Part shown: positions 45,050 through 56,811 of the stretch, piece after piece
Numbering within the stretch: position 1 is the stretch's first letter
Layout of the letters: every line of letters begins with the position of its first letter
Assembly: GCA_014825775.1 (NCBI GenBank)
Contig: MVAQ01000009.1
Coordinates: 143,753-207,752 of the forward strand
Origin: Krasilnikovozyma curviuscula
Taxonomy: Eukaryota > Basidiomycota > Tremellomycetes > Cystofilobasidiales > Mrakiaceae
Direction of reading: 5' to 3'
DNA length: 64,000 bases
Made by a program: the position numbers and the translations under genes
The notes under the pieces: model-generated
Database searches by the model: none
The model's input: only the letters and a program-made list of their open reading frames with translations
What the model was told of the DNA's origin: nothing

Positions 45050-48000
45050 CTAAAGTGATTTTTTCAAATCTGTCAGAGTGTCCACCACTCTCTTGATCTC
45101 TGCTGTACCTTCTGCAACCGTTGCTGCTGTCGCCGGCAACGTCGTCGCGTTGACTTCATCAGGGAGCTCAAGTCCCGACTCGTCAGAAATTCCAGCGATT
45201 TGGGTGACCTTCTGATAGAATTGACTGAGACAGAAGAGACTATCAGTTTCGAATAGGTACAAAAATTCGTATGTGGCATGGTACTAACTGATGTAAAGAC
45301 CCAAATCCCAAGAGAGCTGAGATCAAGGTGTCATACCTTTGCTCGTCGCCATCACCAGGCAGAGACTTGACAATCAATTCTCGATTTGATCTTGAGTCAC
45401 TGATGATGTGAGATAGCAGGAGAGCAGTGTAGCCTGACATGTAGTTTCCCTGACGAGTGAAATACAAGTCAGCAACGGTGTTGATCCTGAACAAAGAAGT
45501 TGTGCTAACCTCCGCAGTGTCTCGCCTCTGTTGACTGAGGTAGAAGTCGACGAGGAACTGAAGACCAGAGGTGACCTTCCTGCAATGACATTCCTTGACA
45601 CATCGTGAGTTCCCTGAGCAGTGAACATTAAATTCTGTTCGAACGGAAAGAATGAGTGAAAGGGGGCAACGTTGAGTCAGCATCAGCACTCACCAATTTT
45701 TCTGATAAGATCGTGGTTGATTTGGGACTTTGCAACAGCTACGTTCAAAAGGGCCAAGGACAGACATGCAACATCAACCTTCAGAGTCTCCAAGCTGGCT
45801 TCACCCCTCTCTGGTTGCATAGTGTCGCCAATGAAGGATGAAGGTGGAAAAGAGGAGAGTTGAGTATCATTCTGTGATGAAAGGTCGGTGGACTTGACGT
45901 CAATTGTGGAGTTCGGCAGAGATTCGACGGCAAGGTGGGTTTCGCACATTAGGCGTAAAAGGGTAGGGACAAGTAGAGGAGCTTGAATGACTTGATCTTT
46001 CCAAAAGCTGGATGAAGTGCTCATGTTGACAAGGAAACGCAGCGTTGATATAAGACAATCCATACCTATTTAGGAAAGTCAAAAGAGATATTTTAGACGC
46101 TAAATTCGGAAAAACAGCCAGAAACAGCAAATCACGAACCAATCAAAGCTGACGCGTTTCTCTCTTCCTCTTCATTTTCTTCGACGCTGGGGGAAGATGC
46201 GAACCAGCGACAGACCGCAAGCAGCGTTCCCATCAAGGGAGGTACATCTGCGAACAAGTCCTCAAAGATGGCCTCTGCTTCATCTGAAGAAAGTAGGAGA
46301 ATTTCGAGGGCAGACAGACACGCCTCCACATGCTGCAGATCAATGGATGATCCCTCAGTACTGATCGGCTGTAAGATTGAACCCCAGTCATGAATAAGAA
46401 TTGATGCGCCGGCGCTGTTGAAAAGAGGACTTACCAGTGCCTTTTCAAGATTTCTGATCCCTTCCGGCAAGCTACGGATCTCTTCGTATAGACTACTGGA
46501 TAGCAAGTCAGCAATTCCTTCTGCCAGGAGTAGCTCAAATCTGTCTGCTCGTGGAGAACCAAGACCAGAGTGAGTGACGATGGTTGAGAAGAAGATGGAC
46601 GCTAATTTCCGGAGGGAAATCTTTAGATATATTTTGTACAGATGTCAGAAGAAAAGACAGGATGAATAACACAAAGAATTGAAGATATTTACCTGGGAGC
46701 CGAGAGGTCCAATTTTGGCCGTAACAAAGACGCAGTTCAATTCGACCAGCTGGTTTAAGGAGAAAGTAAGTACATTCCTCTCAGCAATGTAACAGTTTTG
46801 TTGATCAGACAGACTGACCTGTTTCTTCTCAAGCTTGTTTTTCGGTTTAGACGCTCCTTCAGTCTTTTGAGTACTCAGCATCCTCCCTAGAGTACCAAAG
46901 CAGTCACTGCCCGAACGCTGCAGGACTGACTCAATGCTTCTGCCATCTTTAGCCAGAATGACAAGGAACAAAGCTAGAGCATGGTCCAAGATCTTGAAAT
47001 GTGCGCGTACGTCAACAAAGTAAGAAGTAGAGGCTGAAGAGAATAGCCAAATGCTCACCACGTCGCCTTCACCACCTCCTGCCGATCGGTACGCTTTGTA
47101 GAGGTTATGTGCTTCATCAACGGTTCGAATTGTTCTCCTGAATTCTGCATCAGCCGTTCTTTTCAGTAAGTCTAAACCACTGGATAGAGGGAGTAAAGGT
47201 ATCAGGTAACATTGTTCTCATCTTGAACGAGAAGGTAAACTCACCTAGCTCTCCTTATTGTGACAGAGTCTCCCTGCATGCCCTCAATGATGTATCCCAG
47301 ATCGTCGAGGAACCTCTGATTTTCACCTCTAGCCTTCAGACCATTCAGAGTAGGAAGATCAATGATGTCTTCATTTGCCCCACCGTCCTCAGCGCTCTGG
47401 TCGATCCCCCATCGTTTACTCAAAACAGCATAACTTTCACTTCTCTTCGTCTCCTCTTCAGCTTCATCCACCTCCATCTTGGCCAACATAGATCTCTGAG
47501 TACCACCTCCGTATGTTCGTTTAGAGGAGACGGTAGGAGCAAGTCGTCGGTTGACCGTAGGTGACGCTGCAGGGGAATGCTGAGAGTGGGAAGGAGGCGT
47601 GGCTGCGCGCGATCGCGATGAGGAAGCTGACAGAGCTGGTGAAGATTCCACTAGTTCTGACTGGTCTTTATGAAGCAACGAAACGCTGTTGGAAGCTTCT
47701 GAGGCGCTACCTGGAGAAGCATTTGATGAGAGTGAGGTGGGGGCAGTAGCTGACTTCTTCAACATTCGACTGGCCAGTCCCTTTGGTCTCTTTGGAGACG
47801 TTATGGATTGGATGGAGCTCGCTGGAGACTCGTGTGGAGAAGATTTGAAAGCGAAACGAGAGGACTGTGTTGGTGTTGTAGCGGCGGCGAAGGGTGATGT
47901 CTCCAGCGCATTTGCTTTTGGCGTCGAGAGACCAGATGATATGAACTGGACATTATGAGTTTTATCAGGTCCACAAGTTGGTGACACAGGGAGTGAAGAC

Positions 48001-48632
48001 ATTGGCTCTGCTCGAGGTTGAGTAAGTTTCGCTGGAGCACTATCTTCTGTTTGTGTCGTAGATCTGGGAACTGACTGCCTTTTGGTAGCTGGAGGACTAG
48101 TCTCAGCTTCAAGCTGGCGTTTACTGAAAGTTCGTATGTTCTGTGTGACATTCAGCGGTCCTTCCTTTGAAAGTTGCCCTCCTTGGTCTTCCAACAGGAA
48201 AACGCGAGCTTAGTTTCAGTTGAAAGGGATCCAAACTGAAGCTAGGAACATATCAAACTCACAGACATCATCCGCATCATCCACCATCAGCTGTCTTTTC
48301 ATATTAGAGCTTCGGACTGGGGCTGATCCAGCTTCTGAAACTGCCTCTGCAGCTGCTTTGCCTTTGCTGCTCACCCTTCCCGATGGTATCAAAGTCTTAA
48401 CACATGGAGAACCGGATAAACCAGTAGCAGAGGGTCTTGTGGAAGCAGAGGCCCTTGAGCTTGAGGCGATAGGAGAGCTGGTATCGTGATACCCCTTGTC
48501 AGCCTCTCGAGGCAGCGACGTTGGACGTTTCATTGTCTCGGTACTCCCAGACTTCCTCCTCTTTGCAGCTTTTCCATAAGTTTTAACTGCTGAGCGCTTC
48601 CTTGAAGAGCTATGCAGTGAGTCTTCGTCCAT
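45050..48632 (-). CDS. WAPL, cohesin-release factor
   Basis: Helical-repeat protein that with Pds5 opens the cohesin ring. The N-terminal ~400 residues are Ser/Pro/Lys-rich and disordered. Then comes the fungal WAPL signature: KRTYGGGTQRSMLAKMEVDE, ESYAVLSKRWGID, LNGLKARGENQRFLDDLGYI, IEGMQGDSVTIRRARSGLDL, FRRTIRTVDEAHN. The C-terminal WAPL domain of helices includes ILDHALALFLVILAKDGRSI and VHCSGN-like loops, ending AEIKRVVDTLTDLKKSL. About twelve exons. The RTYG motif after the tail and the GENQRFLDDLGYIIEG block are the basis of the call. It is convergent with DRE2 (215-bp gap). Confidence 0.88.
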
Positions 48633-49427
48633 TTTGCGGGAAGCTCGTTGGATGAGAGAAGGAAAGTGGCGCAGCGCGTTTCAAGCAAGGACCAAGATAA
48701 TTTACACACAAGATCAAACACCTGCATCGCTCTGAATGGATCTGACAACAGTTTTGATACTCTGATAACTTGATAATCGATAGATGTTGCCTTGTCAGAG
48801 TGGAGATGTGGGAGCGGAGAATCGCAATTCCCAGCTGTATATGTCTTTGACCATCAGCAGAGGGATCAAACCAAGAACCAACCTATCCAAAATGACCACA
48901 CAAGAGAATCACAGAAACTCAGTCTACTCGGAAAAGAAAGAAAAATGCCCAGAAGGTCACTTACCATCGCAATTCCGCAACACCGTCATTTCCATTCTTT
49001 TGAGCTTTATATCACACAGCAAATAAATGAGTCTGTTGATGGGTTCTTCGTCGGGAGCATCCACGTCAGTGTCAAGTCGGTAAAGATCAAGAACAGAATG
49101 TCAGTAGAACGGGCAAAAGGTACTTGAAATCCGCCCATGCTTCTTTCATGATGCTGAGACTGACATGCTCTCACTGTCCAGTGCTGATTGCTTCTTCGTG
49201 GTTTGGATTCTCGCGGCTGCAACTCACAGGCTCGAAAAACGATGGATGCTGACACGTGTTGTTTCTTTTGAGAAGCATCTCATGAATTTATACATTGTTG
49301 TACTGAGAATGACGCTGTTTCCACCGTTGATCTACGCTTGTTGTCGTGGCACCCGTCTGATTTCCGCCGAGGGGAAACTTTCAATATGCACGGCTAGCAT
49401 TCTGGCAATCTATTCATCCATCGTTGC
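48633..49427 (-). promoter_or_regulatory. intergenic, presumed WAPL promoter
   Basis: This is the second-longest gap after the left edge, 795 bp, between the WAPL start and the NAA15 stop, both minus. It holds the WAPL promoter and NAA15 3' UTR. Open frames at 48784-49127 and 49007-49255 have no splice or conservation support. A sequence near 49147-49166 contains TGATGCTGA and ACTGA, superficially like snoRNA boxes, but there is no matching terminal stem. Confidence 0.4.
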
Positions 49428-52400
49428 TTACAAAGGATCTTCTTCTAGGGATGACTTCACTGGAGCCGTCTCCGAAGCCAGCCACTCTTCCCGCTTCGCC
49501 TTCACGACCTCCTCTGTCTGCAACAAGGTCGCCAAAGGCATCAACTTCTTGCAGCTCTCAAAGAACGCTTCCGATTTATCAGTGGGACAGTTCAGTTGAC
49601 GCAAGTATTCCTTGACGTTCGAGAGGTCGGAAATTACTGGGTTGTGGTGGTGGATGGTAAGAAGGAGGTCGATGGATTCAGAGTAGTCGTTGTTGCTGGC
49701 AAGATACACAAGCGATAAGGCGGCAGCGATGACTTGAGCAGCCGTGAGAGATGGAGCTTGGAGGAAAGACGTGATGAAGCTGCGTGGACTTTGAGATTCA
49801 GGATAGATTGTGTTGAAGGTGGTTTTCATGGCAGCTACGACTGAGGGGTCCAAGTTGAGTTCCATGTCAATGACTGTTAACGTAACGATAAGTAGTGGAA
49901 CACCGTGAGTTAAAATCCAGGCGTAGTCTAATAAGGCTTAAGGCTCACCACGCGTCTTCAAGTGGACGGAAGCTCGGAACACGTCAGGGTGGGCTGGTTC
50001 GAGAGTATGTGCGTGTTTCAGGCAGCGCAAAGCTGCCAAGAATTTTCCTGTCAGTGCAGAAAAAAAGGTCGTGAGCAAAAGTGGAGTTGTTGACGACACA
50101 TAGTAACGACCGCAACTCACGTCTCCTGAACTCAATCTCGTAAGCTGTCATCCAAACTTCAACACTTTTCTGGTCTTCGTCCAAACCGAGACCGACGACA
50201 AGCTTGTGAGCCTTTTCGAGAGGTTCAGCAGCAGTCAACAGCTTATCGCCATTGGGATCATCGTCTTTCACGACTGGCGATGCGTCCGCTGCTGGCTTCT
50301 TGTCCGCTGCAGCGGTGGCCCCTGCTACTCAGAACATAAACAGGGTTAGAAGCTGAACAGCATTGATCCGTTGAGGAGGAAGAAACAAACCTTTTTTAGC
50401 ATTCTCTTGCGCTTTGAGAGCCGCCTTCTTTGCTTTTTGTTGAGCCTTCTTCTTCTCCGCTGCCGAAAGACCTTCTACGGAAGGTTAAACCAGTTCCGTC
50501 AGTCGCGTCACAAGAGACAAGAGTATAAAAACCAGTGAATCATTTACCGTCGGAAGAATCACCTCCATTTTGAACCAAAGCTGGCTCATCATGGACACGA
50601 ACGTAGATCTGCATAGGTGAGAGAAGCATCGAACGACTTCGTCAGTTAAAGTGAAAGGGAAGACATGGTAACACACAAGGATGTACCCTCGCAGACTCCA
50701 GAGCAGCAACTGTGTACGCGGTACTTCTTCTAAGCTTGTTTTCCCAAGCAACCATACTGGTTTGAAATAAGGAGAAAGACAGGTGAGTAGATGTTGTTAA
50801 AAGACAGCGGCTCGAACTCGACTCACTCGTAATAGGCTCTCAAAGTGAACTTTCTGAAACAATACGAGTGGAAATCAAACTGATCCTCGTCCATCTCATC
50901 AAACACCTGTCGAAGAACGCAGGTCAGTAATTGTAAGGGGTAGGGTAGCCAGTGTGCGAACTCACTTTTTCAATTTGGTTATACCTTTTCAGAGCTTTAT
51001 TCAGCTTTCCATCTTTGACTTCTCTATCTCCATCCTCAGTCAAGAACCACAGACACTGCATCTCAACCAGATCAGCACCCGGCGACAGCGCGTCCTTCTT
51101 CGTAAACAAGCCCAGTAGATTTGAAGCTTTCTCGGATTCACCGGCTCTCAACCAGTACTTGGCAGCTTTTGAGTTCAAGAACCGATCTTGAAGATCCAGA
51201 ACTCTAGCTGATTCCATTGCTTTAGCAGCTTCGAGTGGTGCACCGGCGTACTTAAGAACTCTGGCTTTTGCCATGTATAGCTCTGGAAGCGTGGGCGTGT
51301 GAGCCAGAGCTTGTTCGAGTAGCAATAGGGAGAGTGTTGGATTTGGTTTGGGGTTGGAGAGTGGGGATGAGTAGTGCAAGGCCATGAAGTAAAGGAGCCA
51401 CAGAAGTGTGGTTGGAGGCTGAGGCTGCGATGTCTCTGAGTTTGCATCCCCTTCGAGGTTTCCTGTCGTTTCTAGGTTCTTCTTGAACTCTTCAGCAATC
51501 TCTCCAACAATATCTCTCTTCTTTGAGTCTTTGTAGATGGCTTTAAGGTCGGCGAAAAGCGATGGAACACCACGTTCCAAGCCTGACTTGAAGTAGGCAC
51601 GGACTAAAGGTCTGAATTCTTCAGAGTCCGCAGAGGCAATTTTGAGTGCAATGCGACGAGGAGTTGGCGCACGAGGATACAAATCAGCTAAAATGCTAAG
51701 GGCTTTGAGAGCTTTAGGTTGGTTTTCCGGAGTGAGAGTGTCTGTGAAGGAAAGGGCGATGAGACATCAGAAAAGGTTGCGATTGGAGCACACTGCACAT
51801 AAGAAGCGCACCTAGATCAAGATTCTTGTTCTTGAGGAAACCATAGTAGTATTTGTAATTGTCCGCATTCTGCTCCAGCAGCGTTCGCCAGACATCTTCC
51901 GACTCTTCAACTTTGCCCAGATTGTGAAGGATCTCAGCTTTATTCAAAGGGCACCCATAAAAGTCAGGAAGAGCTGTAGTACTCCACAAATTGAATGAGC
52001 TCACCCTTGAAGGTCAGCGCAGCTTCTCTGTCAACGATAACTCTATCCCTGTGACCCCTCTCAAGGACACCCAGCGCCTGCTCATATTTTCCGACTTCGA
52101 TGAGCAGCTTGACCATGTAGAGCCCCAGTTCACTCCACTCGTAGTCACCACTTCCGATGTCTTTGCTGAAGTCATAGAAGCCCTCCAAAGTCTTTACAGC
52201 CTCTTCTTTTTGTCCGTCGAGGTCGAAAGCGATGGCAAGAGCGACCCATGATTTACGTTCGTTGGGCCTGATGGACATAATTTTAATTCTGTTCGTAAGA
52301 TGTGCTGAGTACTGTCGAAGGTGTAAGTTGAGAGTCGCCGAGTCCCGAAGAATCTGAATGGAATTTGGGTCGCAACGGAGAGCGGCAGCGAACGCTCTTG

Positions 52401-53114
52401 AAGCTTCAGTGTATTGTTTCATCGACCTATGGAGCCTGATTTAACAAACCAGCAACGTTGTCAGCTTCTCCTTACCCGCGAGATTGGTCTCTCCCGCAGT
52501 CTTATAGCTCGAAGAGCATCTGTGAAAGGTTGTTGAAAAAGCGTGGTCGGTACTCACATTCCTAAAACATGCCAGCACAACTGACTCTTCAGATCCTTCC
52601 TGACGCCCAACTTGGCAAGTTCAAGACCTTCTTCCGCTGGTGTCAGCTTGAGGGGAGCCTCAGCTCCAGCTCGGGTTGTGGGAGAGGCAGCAGCGTCAGT
52701 CGAAGGCGGGGCGTGGAAGACGACCAAGCCCTTCATAGAGATGGTCTGTCCATGATCTGGAAACTTTTTTAAGATCGTATCTGCAGTTTTGATAGCCTGT
52801 AGCGAATGTCCAAATGGGTCAGAGAATGGAAGGTCCACAAGCATCGTCGCAGATGTAGAAAAAAGCTAGATAGGAAGCTCTAGCGTACCTTCTTCCAGTT
52901 TTTGGTCTCATATTGACTCTAGAAGGTAAAAATTAGCATGTTTAATCAGTTCATTTGGCGTTCAAGCTGAGTTTGGTTGTACCCCCGTACGACATCATCG
53001 GCGTGAGGATGGAAAAAAGGCAGTCTTGAAAACTAGGTGACTCACCATAAGAGTTTTAAAAAGACCTTCCTCCTTTGAGGGCAGAGCCCTGGGATCTCGT
53101 GGGGGAGGAGCCAT
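49428..53114 (-). CDS. NatA auxiliary subunit NAA15 (Nat1), TPR protein
   Basis: Scaffold of the NatA N-terminal acetyltransferase, binding Naa10 and the ribosome. Exon 1 reads MAPPPRDPRALPSKEEGLFK TLM in order; a 30-nt exon (SQYETKNWKK) follows, then AIKTADTILKKFPDHGQTIS, MKGLVVFHAPPST, LELAKLGVRKDLKSQLCWHV. Paired TPR helices continue: YTEASRAFAAALRCDPNSIQ, LRDSATLNLHLRQYSAHLTN, RIKIMSIRPNERKSWVALAI and later ALAHTPTLPELYMAKARVLK, GAPLEAAKAMESARVLDLQD, RFLNSKAAKYWLRAGESEKA. The C-terminal region ends SSLEEDPL-stop. Arg-rich PPR start and helix pairs match the Nat1 family along the full length. About 15 exons. Its start faces MGM1. Confidence 0.92.
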
Positions 53115-53240
53115 CAAATAGAAATCGAAGCGGTTTCAGTGTCAAGGGCAAGCCGAGTGAATTCGCAAGTGTCCTCCGTCTTCCAAACCAATCTGTTTTC
53201 CAGTTTTTTTCTCCCTTATGAATCTGGTGAACTGGTAGAT
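53115..53240. promoter_or_regulatory. very short divergent promoter of NAA15 and MGM1
   Basis: The NAA15 ATG (53114) and the preferred MGM1 ATG (53241) are 126 bp apart; with the first in-frame MGM1 ATG (53139) only 24 bp would remain. The two leaders must overlap or be nearly absent. Confidence 0.5.
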
Positions 53241-56200
53241 ATGCTCGTCAACATATCAAGGAGAGCAGGCTCTCGACTAAGGGGCCAACCACCATTGCCT
53301 TCGTTGGCTTCCAGACATTCCCTGCACCATTTGCTGCACCAACAAACACCAACCAGACGACCTGGGTCAGTCTACCATGGGTCAGTTTCCAGCTTTTCAA
53401 CAGTGTCGACCACCCGATCCATCTCGATAGGCACGTTCGCTAGGATCATAGGCAGGTCCATGAGGCTGCCAGTCATTGGCTTGGGCGTAGGGGGAGGAGC
53501 GGCCACTGCTGCGAGTTGGCAACTGGAGAGTGAGTAGATAGTCCTCACCCCCTGTCGTTTCACTGCTTTGCATACTGACAATAAGTTTCTTCTACCTCCA
53601 TCAGGTTTCCGCTCGTCAGCTTCAGACTTCTTGGGCTCCGTTGGATCGACCGTCTCAGGAGCTGCTAGCTCCATATTTGCTTCAGCGTCGACAGGAGCAT
53701 CAGCAGCACGAGACACCTTCTCATCCGCAACAGCATCCATATCACAAAGTCTTGGAAATACTAGCAACAACATTGGAGAGCTTGGTCGTGAAGGCTGGAA
53801 GTGGTTTCAAGGTGAGAATACCGGTCGTGAAGAAGGCGAAGGAGGTGATAGTGGCTTCGCCAACAACAGTGGAACGACGGGAGGTGAATCTTCTGGTGGT
53901 GGTAGCAGTGGTGGAGGACCAGCGGTTGGCGGTGCCCTTGCAGCTACCTCTCTCTCATCAATCTCAGACGAAGATGAACTACCAGTCCAGCCGTCAACAT
54001 CATCCATGAAGAACTCGTCCTTCGCCAACCTCACAAAGAAGCTCATCGAAATCCGTCAAGTTCTCTTATCCATCGACCAGAGTGATGCGCTGAAGCTCCC
54101 CAGCATAGTCGTCATCGGGAGCCAGAGTAGTGGAAAGAGTTCGGTTCTGGAGGCGATCGTCGGTCATGAGTTTTTGCCCAAGTGAGTGCTTCTCCAACGC
54201 TATTGACTTCTGGCTATTAATTTTATTGTCCTCTTTTGTATGCGCAGGGGAGATAACATGGTCACCAGGCGACCGATCGAGTTGACTCTAATCCACACCT
54301 CACCAAATTCGAGCAATGGCGGTCCAGTGGAATATGGAGACTTCCCATCATTGGGTCTGCACAAAATCACCGACTTCAAGCAAATTCAAAAGACCCTCAC
54401 CGACCTCAACTTGTCCGTCCCTGCATCGGAAGCTGTCTCTGATGAACCCATCGACTTAAGAATATACTCTCCACACGTCCCAGACTTGACCCTCATTGAC
54501 TTACCTGGTTACATCCAAATCTCATCTATGGATCAACCACCTGAACTGAAGAACAAGATCTCAAGTCTCTGCGACAAGTACATTCAAGAACCCAATATCA
54601 TCTTGGCTGTCTGTTCCGCAGACGTCGATCTCGCTAACTCACCAGCTCTGCGAGCCAGTAGGAACGTCGATCCAATGGGCTTGCGAACCATTGGTGTGAT
54701 CACCAAAATGGATCTCGTTCCTCCTGAAATTGGCTCTGCAATTCTCAAAGGAAACCGCTATCCGCTGCACTTAGGCTACATCGGTGTCGTCTGCAAGGCC
54801 ATGAAGGGCGACGGCTCGAGTTGGAGGCTGTCTGGTGGTGACAAGTCTTCTAACTTGACCAGCGCTATCTTGAAGAGAGAAGAGTCATTCTTTGGTGGTG
54901 ACAATGCAGTCTGGTTCAGAAAACCAGGAGAGACCCTAAACGTTGGAACGGATGTATTGAGGAGTACTTTGATGGATGTATTGGAGACCTCGATGGCTGG
55001 TAGTCTCCACGGTATCTCCAATGCAGTCCAGTTGGAACTGGAAGAAGCCACTTACCAGTTCAAGGTACCTTCATGTGCCCATCCTGCTTCCCCGCTGCCT
55101 GCCTGACTTCTGCCTTCCTTCGTCTTTACCAGGTTCTCTATAACGATCGACGGGTGTCCGCAGAATCATACGTCGCTGAAACAATCGATGCCCTCAAGGC
55201 CAAGTTCAAAGATTACACTGCTCAGTTCACCAAACCAATTGTGAGAGAGAAGTTGAAAACGAAACTGGACGAAAAGGTATTGGACATCCTCGAACAACTC
55301 TATTGGTCCGACAAACGAACTCCAGAACTCTCTCAATTATCAGCAGACTCCAAAGTCACAGCAGAAGACGCCGATGTCTACTGGTCCTACAAGTTTGATG
55401 CTGCTGCTAGTCTCTTGACCAAGTCTGGCGTGGGAAGAGACTCGACCAAGCTGGTGGCTGATGGTCTTCGTCAATTGATAGACTCAATCGCTCAGGGTGA
55501 ACCGTTCTCCTTCCACCCAGAGGCAGCCGAACGTATCGTCCAGTTCTCTCATGCCATCTTGAGAGATCGACTCGCTGTTACAGCGGATCAGGTAGAGAAC
55601 TGCATCAAGCCATACAAGTATGAAGTTGACGTTGATGAGAGGGAATGGGAGATTGGGCGAAAACGTTCTGAAGAGTTGTTGGAGAAGGAGACGAAGTTGA
55701 TGCAAACTCAACTCGTGGAGATCCGCACTCGTTCTGGAGGGCAGAGGAGGCTTAACGGAATCGTTGCGTATGTCAACGAACTGGAAGAGAAGAAGAAAGA
55801 TAGGGCTCAGAAGAGGTTAGAGCTGGCCAGGAGAGGGTTAGAAGTGCCTGAAGAAGCACCAGTCTTACCCGATCCATATCGCTTCAACCCACAACAGCTG
55901 CTAGATGGTGAGCTCAACCAGCTGCTTTTCCTTTTTTTTACTAGATCTGATATTTTCCTTCGAAATATTTCTAGCACGCAATGCTATGATTATTCAAGAT
56001 CGCCTGAACATTATCAAACTGCGTCTCCAAGCACTCAGATCTAAACGTTGTCGTGCTGGTCCTCAAGAGCAAATGTTCTGCCCAGAAGCCTTCTTGAATG
56101 TGGTCGCTGATAAGTTGGCTTATACATCCGTCCTGTTCATCAGTGAGTTACTTTGTGTTTTCCTCCCTCTTCCCTCAATTTGGATTCTGATACTCCGCTC

Positions 56201-56585
56201 GTTGGATTTTTAAGACATTGAACTCCTCGACCAATTCTTTTACACCTTTCCGCGCGAAATTGACTCCAGATTGATGTATGATCTCGATGTGAGTGCTTCT
56301 CGTCAGACGGTTCCTTGTTGACTCTGGTACTCATGGCTTCTCCCTCTCTACAGCCTGTCCAAATTGAGAAATTCGCGAAGGAGAATCCTATCATTCGAGC
56401 CCACCTAGAACTTCAGAATAGGAAAGATAAACTAGAATCTGTAAGATGCTTCCGATTTTGGATTTTTTTCGGTATCTGACATTGATCTGCCGTAGGTTAT
56501 GCGATCGCTTCAGTCGCTGGTAAACTTGCGCCAGGGCGAACCTCAGGTCAAGAGGCCCCAAGGACTGTTTGGGAGCTTCTTCTAG
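53241..56585 (+). CDS. MGM1/OPA1, mitochondrial inner-membrane dynamin GTPase
   Basis: Drives inner-membrane fusion and cristae maintenance. Presequence [20 protein letters not shown] is Arg-rich without acids; a hydrophobic Gly-rich segment ([19 protein letters not shown]) is the likely membrane anchor, followed by a Ser/Gly linker with the cleavage region. GTPase motifs: G1 [17 protein letters not shown]2 [11 protein letters not shown]3 [13 protein letters not shown]4 VITKMDLV. Then middle/stalk blocks: [59 protein letters not shown] and the GED-like [40 protein letters not shown], ending [16 protein letters not shown]. An upstream in-frame ATG at 53139 adds 34 residues that weaken the presequence. 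About nine exons. Convergent with the axis-like gene. Confidence 0.93.
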
Positions 56586-56811
56586 CATAATCGAGACAAA
56601 TTACTCCTTTTCTCTCTGTGGGACTAGATTTCCGCTTTGTACATGCTTGCTTTATCTTCACCTTTGTTTGTACTTTAAAACACACACTCGTTGATCCCAA
56701 CTTGATATTTCACGACTCACGAACGTATCTTTGCTTGCTACGGAAAGATCTCATCACTAGACAAAGCGCTTCAGAAGCTAATCCATGAAGACAAGGAATC
56801 AATTGAGTACC

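Noticed and set aside
49147..49210. Possible C/D-box snoRNA (TGATGC, CTGA, ACTGA)
   Set aside because: Boxes are imperfect and too close together, and there is no terminal stem; the sequence is simply TG-rich.
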